Assembly: GCF_004769555.1 (NCBI RefSeq)
Contig: NZ_RQFY01000004.1
Coordinates: 1,550,001-1,614,000, forward strand
Length of the DNA stretch: 64,000 nucleotides
Direction of reading: 5' to 3'
Source of the DNA: Leptospira koniambonensis
GTDB taxonomy: Bacteria; Spirochaetota; Leptospiria; Leptospirales; Leptospiraceae
Position 1 is the stretch's first letter, and each line of letters starts with the position of its first letter. Positions 62,947 through 64,000 of this stretch are shown piece by piece. Under the pieces are notes generated by a model, which saw only the letters and a program-made list of their open reading frames with translations, was not told the origin of the DNA and made no database searches. Both the position numbers and the translations under genes were made by a program.

Positions 62947-63067
62947 AGATGGGGCAAGACTCTCATGGATCGGCGAGTAAGTCAACGGATTGTCGTTTTC
63001 TGTCGGAACAAAATGTGAGAAAGGCCTTTTTTTGGAGGAACTCCTACCCTTTTTTTCGGTCGGATAT

Positions 63068-64000
63068 ATGAGTCTGGCAATGGAGTTCGATTTGCAAAGG
63101 TTAGTGATTTTTCTCAGTGTTTTTACGGTAATTCTTTTGATAGGATATTCTTATGCGACCAGTCGTTTGATCGCACCTTTCGAACTCGGAACTTTTCAGA
63201 AGGTTTCTCTTTGGATCGGAGTGGTCTTTCTGGTCCTTCTCACCCCTAGTGCTTATCTATTGAGTTTATTTTTTAGAGAAACTGGCTGGCAGAAGTTCTG
63301 GGCCTACTCCGCATTTACCACTTTGGGATTTGCAACCATTCTTGTTTCTTTTGTTGTCTTCAAGGATCTGGGAAACTTGGCTTGGAAAGGTGTTATTTAT
63401 CTTTCGGACCTTCTACAATCCAAAAGTATTTCTGTCGCATCAGCCGAAACAGAGGCATTATTCGGATCAGAAAGATTTGGAAGAGGGGATTTTTTAGCAA
63501 GATTCTCGTCCTTTGCACTTTTGGGACTCGCAGGTGGATTAACAGCCTTCGGATTCTACCAGGCTAAAAAAACTCCTACCATTAAACATGTGAAGATCAA
63601 GGTAAAAGATCTGCCTGATGGTCTCCACGGTTTTAAGATCGTGCAACTTTCTGATATTCATATTGGGCCAACAATCAAAGGGAATTTTTTAGAAGGAGTA
63701 GTATCTAAAACAAATTCTCTGGAGCCTGATATAGTCGCAATCACTGGAGATTTGGTAGATGGAACGGTAAATATGCTGAAACATCATGTTTCTCCACTGA
63801 AAGATCTGGAATCTAAATATGGTACATTTTTCGTGACTGGGAACCATGAATATTATTCTGGAGTGATTTCCTGGATCAGAGAATTAGAAGATCTTGGGAT
63901 CAATGTATTATTAAATCAGAATAAACTAATAGATCATAACGGAGCGAAGATCGCTGTTGCCGGCGTAACAGATTATAAGGCTCATACAGTTATCCCTGGT
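63068..64000 (+). CDS. Membrane-anchored metallophosphoesterase (partial, runs off the right edge)
   Basis: 311 residues are visible from the ATG at 63068. Four N-terminal membrane helices (VIFLSVFTVILLIGYSYAT, WIGVVFLVLLTPSAYLLSLF, SAFTTLGFATILVSFVVF, FSSFALLGLAGGLTAFGFY) precede a calcineurin-like phosphoesterase domain with metal motifs QLSDIHIGP, AITGDLVDG and VTGNHEYYSG; the final GH motifs are beyond the window. This matches the YkuE/YaeI-type group, some of which act on UDP-diacylglucosamine or other lipids. Divergent from the PP2C gene, with 121 bases between starts. Confidence 0.9.
   Translation, partial: MSLAMEFDLQRLVIFLSVFTVILLIGYSYATSRLIAPFELGTFQKVSLWIGVVFLVLLTPSAYLLSLFFRETGWQKFWAYSAFTTLGFATILVSFVVFKDLGNLAWKGVIYLSDLLQSKSISVASAETEALFGSERFGRGDFLARFSSFALLGLAGGLTAFGFYQAKKTPTIKHVKIKVKDLPDGLHGFKIVQLSDIHIGPTIKGNFLEGVVSKTNSLEPDIVAITGDLVDGTVNMLKHHVSPLKDLESKYGTFFVTGNHEYYSGVISWIRELEDLGINVLLNQNKLIDHNGAKIAVAGVTDYKAHTVIPG

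Noticed and set aside
1..64000. CRISPR arrays, tRNA/rRNA genes, insertion sequences, prophage modules, integrases
   Set aside because: No regular direct repeats, cloverleaf-like genes, transposase or integrase motifs were found on reading both strands; a dedicated search could still find a short RNA that I missed.

Overview
The window is spirochaete chromosome, almost certainly Leptospira. The support is an LruC-type lipoprotein, several lipoproteins with loose spirochaetal lipoboxes (FASC, LTNC, LISC), moderate-to-low GC, frequent TTG/GTG starts, and many hybrid sensor kinases, GAF/PP2C phosphatases and HDOD proteins. I cannot name the species. No rRNA, tRNA, CRISPR array, insertion sequence or prophage was seen. 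The sequence looks like ordinary, densely coding core chromosome, with genes running off both ends.

Layout. 1-4.8 kb: NarL/HisKA_3 two-component pair, LruC-like lipoprotein, HDOD protein with a GHKL-like N-terminus. 5-10.6 kb: aldehyde dehydrogenase, hot-dog thioesterase, DUF3995 and fatty-acid hydroxylase membrane proteins, a possible outer-membrane protein, an SGNH lipoprotein, thiol peroxidase. 10.7-14.9 kb: a valine/leucine-rich leader peptide with an attenuator, then ilvB, trpE and trpG. 14.9-28.8 kb: sensor kinases, SRPBCC, pirin, a flavoprotein, VOC/GNAT pair, a MarR-DoxX unit with matching operators, an aldo/keto reductase, unknown membrane proteins, and a DUF2804 gene followed by an HGSNAT-like acyltransferase gene. 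28.8-38.1 kb: a chemotaxis cluster (cheW-mcp-cheA-cheB-cheY on the minus strand, cheD on the plus strand) flanked by two convergent paralogous GHKL ATPases that lack a phospho-acceptor histidine. 38.5-43.2 kb: thiolase, YheT-like hydrolase, hybrid kinase. 43.6-49.8 kb: a TolC-RND-TetR-TetR efflux operon behind two identical-architecture operators. 49.8-64 kb: GT-C-like membrane protein, Cys-rich secreted miniprotein, leuA with a leucine attenuator, a GC-rich palindromic element, a TPR protein, lipoprotein, cysE, a NemR-like TetR divergent from an alcohol dehydrogenase, DsbA, a DUF2817 peptidase-like protein, a GAF-GAF-PP2C phosphatase and a metallophosphoesterase.

The best signals are (1) two ribosome-mediated attenuators of the same simple design, one Val/Leu before ilvB and one Leu before leuA; (2) the paralogous H-box-less kinase-like pair sharing a QG(T/S)GxG motif next to the chemotaxis genes; and (3) the duplicated GGAAACA-N14-TGTTTCC operator in front of an adaptor-less RND operon that carries two related TetR genes.
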